A stretch of DNA of 64,000 nucleotides, taken from an uncultured Lachnospiraceae bacterium (GTDB taxonomy: Bacteria; Bacillota; Clostridia; Lachnospirales; Lachnospiraceae). The DNA lies in assembly GCA_910589195.1 (NCBI GenBank), contig CAJUTC010000002.1, positions 62,001 to 126,000 of the forward strand, read 5' to 3'. Below, one piece after another: positions 62,274-64,000 of the stretch. Position 1 is the first letter of the stretch; each line of letters begins with the position of its first letter. A program made the translations under genes and the position numbers. The notes beneath the pieces are model-generated. The model was not told the origin of the DNA. It ran no database searches and saw nothing but the letters and a program-made list of their open reading frames with translations.

Positions 62274-64000
62274 GTGAAGGCAGATTATGTGATTAAACAT
62301 GCCTGGGTGTACATGACCTTCAGGCAATGCTTTGAAAAGCGGGATGTGGCAGTTTCAGGGGAACGGATTTTTGAAGTTTCCCCTGAAATTTCTTCCGAAA
62401 CACAATATATGATTGACGGCAGGGGCATGTATTTGATTCCTGGACTGGTGGATATCCACATGCATATTGAAAGCTCTATGACGTATCCGAAGGAATTTTC
62501 GCCCTTCGGGTTAAAGGCGGGAACCACAACGGTTGTGGCAGACGCCCATGAAATTGCCAATGTATTTGGTATGGAGGGGATCCGGACTTTTATGGAACAG
62601 AAAACGGATCTGGATATTTTTTATGCCATCCCTTCCAGTGTTCCGGCTACCAGCATAGAGCTTGAAACATCCGGATATTCTATTGGTGAGCAGGAAACCC
62701 GGGAGCTTTTAGAGGACAGCCGGGTTTTGTGCCTTGGAGAAGTAATGAATTTTAAGGAGCTTGTGCCGGAGGATGGAAGCGATACGAAAATCCTCCGGCT
62801 TATCCGCATGTGCAAGGAAACCCGGGGGCGGGATATCCGCCTGGAAGGCCATTGCCCGAAAATCAGCGGCAGGGATTTAAACCAGTTTATTTTTACGGGA
62901 GTGGACGCAGACCATACGCAGCAGACGGCGGAATCGGTACTGGAAAAAACGGATTTAGGAATGTTTTTGGAGCTGCAGAAAAAGTCCCTTACCAATCCGG
63001 TAGTAGAAACCGTATGCAAAAACCGTTTATATGAAAATGTGGCGCTGGTAACGGATGACACTATGCCAGACCAACTGCTAAAGGGGCAGTTAAACCAAGT
63101 GATTGCCTTAGCGGTAAAGACAGGGATGCCGGTGGAACAGGCGATTTACTGTTCCACCTATACCCCGGCCAGACGGATGCGTTTAGATGACCGGGGCATG
63201 ATTGGGCCTGGGAAGTTGGCCGATCTTGTGCTTCTTCGAAATTTGGAGGATTTCCGGCCCGCCGCAGTGTTTAAGAGCGGAAAGCTGGTGTATCAAGATC
63301 CGGAAGAGAACCGGTTTAAGAATGCTTCCGCAAAAAAAGTAGGGGAAAATCCTCAATCATTTTCATTTCCTTCCCATTTTTACCATTCGGTTCATTGCGT
63401 TCAGGCAGACCCTTCCCTTTTTACCTTGAAAGCGGAAAAGCCTGGCTCTGGAGTTTTGGCAAATGTGATAAAAATAAATTCTTTCGGAACCGCTACTGAC
63501 GCGATGCAGCGGGAAATTCCTGTGAGAAATGGGCGAATTTGCTGGCAGGAAGCGGGGTTGTGCTTGGCTGTTGTATTTGAGCGCTATGGAAAAAACGGGA
63601 ATATGGCATTTGGCCTGGTGGAGGGCGCGTTTCAAAAACAGGGAGCAGCCGCTACCACCTGGTCTCATGACAGCCACAATTTGCTGGTTCTGGGAAATTC
63701 ACCTGAGGATATGGCACTTGCCCAAAACAGAGTGCTTGCGCTTCAGGGCGGATACGTGGTTTGTTCCGGCAATAAGGTGCAGGCGGAAGCAAGGCTAAAT
63801 GTCGGGGGAATTATCAGTGATGGCCCTCTAAACCAACTGGCAGAGGATTTGGGGAAGGTAAGAGAAGCCATGGCAGAACTAGGATATCTTAATAATAATG
63901 AAATTATGTCCATGTCTACTCTGGCGCTTCCGGTTTCTCCTTCATTAAAGATAACCGATTATGGTATGCTTGAGGTAAGAAGCCAGAGGCCGGTGCCGTT
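62274..64000 (+). CDS. Adenine-deaminase-family amidohydrolase, 3' end outside window
   Basis: At least 575 residues, truncated by the window edge but nearly complete. GTG 62274 follows AAGGAG with 5-nt spacing; the ATG at 62272 reads straight into TGA. The metal motif LVDIHMHIESSMTYP and the family block GTTTVVADAHEIANVFGMEG are those of adenine deaminase, as are DDRGMIGPGKLADLVLLR and, near the end, STLALPVSPSLKITDYGML. Departures are listed as a finding: family GIExxHES-like positions read VDADHTQQT and GHID reads GQLNQ. It probably acts on adenine or a related cyclic amidine delivered by the transporter. Confidence 0.85.
   Translation, partial: MKADYVIKHAWVYMTFRQCFEKRDVAVSGERIFEVSPEISSETQYMIDGRGMYLIPGLVDIHMHIESSMTYPKEFSPFGLKAGTTTVVADAHEIANVFGMEGIRTFMEQKTDLDIFYAIPSSVPATSIELETSGYSIGEQETRELLEDSRVLCLGEVMNFKELVPEDGSDTKILRLIRMCKETRGRDIRLEGHCPKISGRDLNQFIFTGVDADHTQQTAESVLEKTDLGMFLELQKKSLTNPVVETVCKNRLYENVALVTDDTMPDQLLKGQLNQVIALAVKTGMPVEQAIYCSTYTPARRMRLDDRGMIGPGKLADLVLLRNLEDFRPAAVFKSGKLVYQDPEENRFKNASAKKVGENPQSFSFPSHFYHSVHCVQADPSLFTLKAEKPGSGVLANVIKINSFGTATDAMQREIPVRNGRICWQEAGLCLAVVFERYGKNGNMAFGLVEGAFQKQGAAATTWSHDSHNLLVLGNSPEDMALAQNRVLALQGGYVVCSGNKVQAEARLNVGGIISDGPLNQLAEDLGKVREAMAELGYLNNNEIMSMSTLALPVSPSLKITDYGMLEVRSQRPVP

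Noticed and set aside
1..64000. CRISPR arrays, tRNA or rRNA genes, insertion sequences
   Set aside because: Reading the intergenic gaps on both strands showed no regularly spaced repeats, no cloverleaf-like sequence and no transposase motifs.

Overview
The window reads as a chromosomal segment of an anaerobic Clostridia-type Firmicute, most like Lachnospiraceae. The grounds are gene content (a ymxH-type sporulation-locus gene, nrdR, yqeG, efp, argS, YesM/YesN two-component regulation, clostridial-type ETF and acyl-CoA dehydrogenases), AGGAGG ribosome-binding sites, sigma-A promoters and moderate G+C. I see no rRNA, tRNA, CRISPR array, insertion sequence or phage gene.

Layout. 1-4.5 kb: the end of an SGNH-hydrolase-family gene whose nucleophile serine reads as proline, then phosphoglucomutase, mannose-6-phosphate isomerase and a YlmC/YmxH protein. 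4.6-9.3 kb: an RpiR-regulated beta-glucoside PTS operon (rpiR, EIIBCA, 6-phospho-beta-glucosidase) with a large dyad in front of the PTS gene. 9.3-17.1 kb: housekeeping genes nrdR, yqeG, aroD, efp, argS and a SNF2 helicase. 17.2-27.5 kb: a galactoside module of YesM/YesN two-component system, ABC binding protein, two permeases and a GH2 beta-galactosidase. It has no ATPase of its own.

27.6-55.4 kb is the most interesting part: about 28 kb of CoA-ester chemistry on both strands. It holds three FabK/nitronate-monooxygenase-type flavoproteins, four class III CoA-transferases, two acyl-CoA dehydrogenases, EtfBA, three crotonase-fold proteins (two without the usual catalytic glutamates), a MaoC/hydratase-2 protein, an acyl-CoA ligase, a flavin-reductase-like protein, three GntP-type carboxylate permeases and two PucR/CdaR-like activators. 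There is no thiolase and no 3-hydroxyacyl-CoA dehydrogenase, so it is not ordinary beta-oxidation. Four intergenic regions carry the same 15-bp inverted repeat (TGGTT-rTTTT-AACCA or a near copy), which ties the separate transcription units into one likely regulon. The substrate is unknown; the permeases and CoA-transferases suggest carboxylic or hydroxycarboxylic acids.

55.4-57.3 kb: a structured intergenic element, a membrane acyltransferase and an Sfp-type phosphopantetheinyl transferase. 57.3-64 kb: a LysR regulator divergent from a PotBCAD-type ABC importer operon that ends in an adenine-deaminase-family amidohydrolase, cut by the window edge and divergent in its inner active-site motifs.
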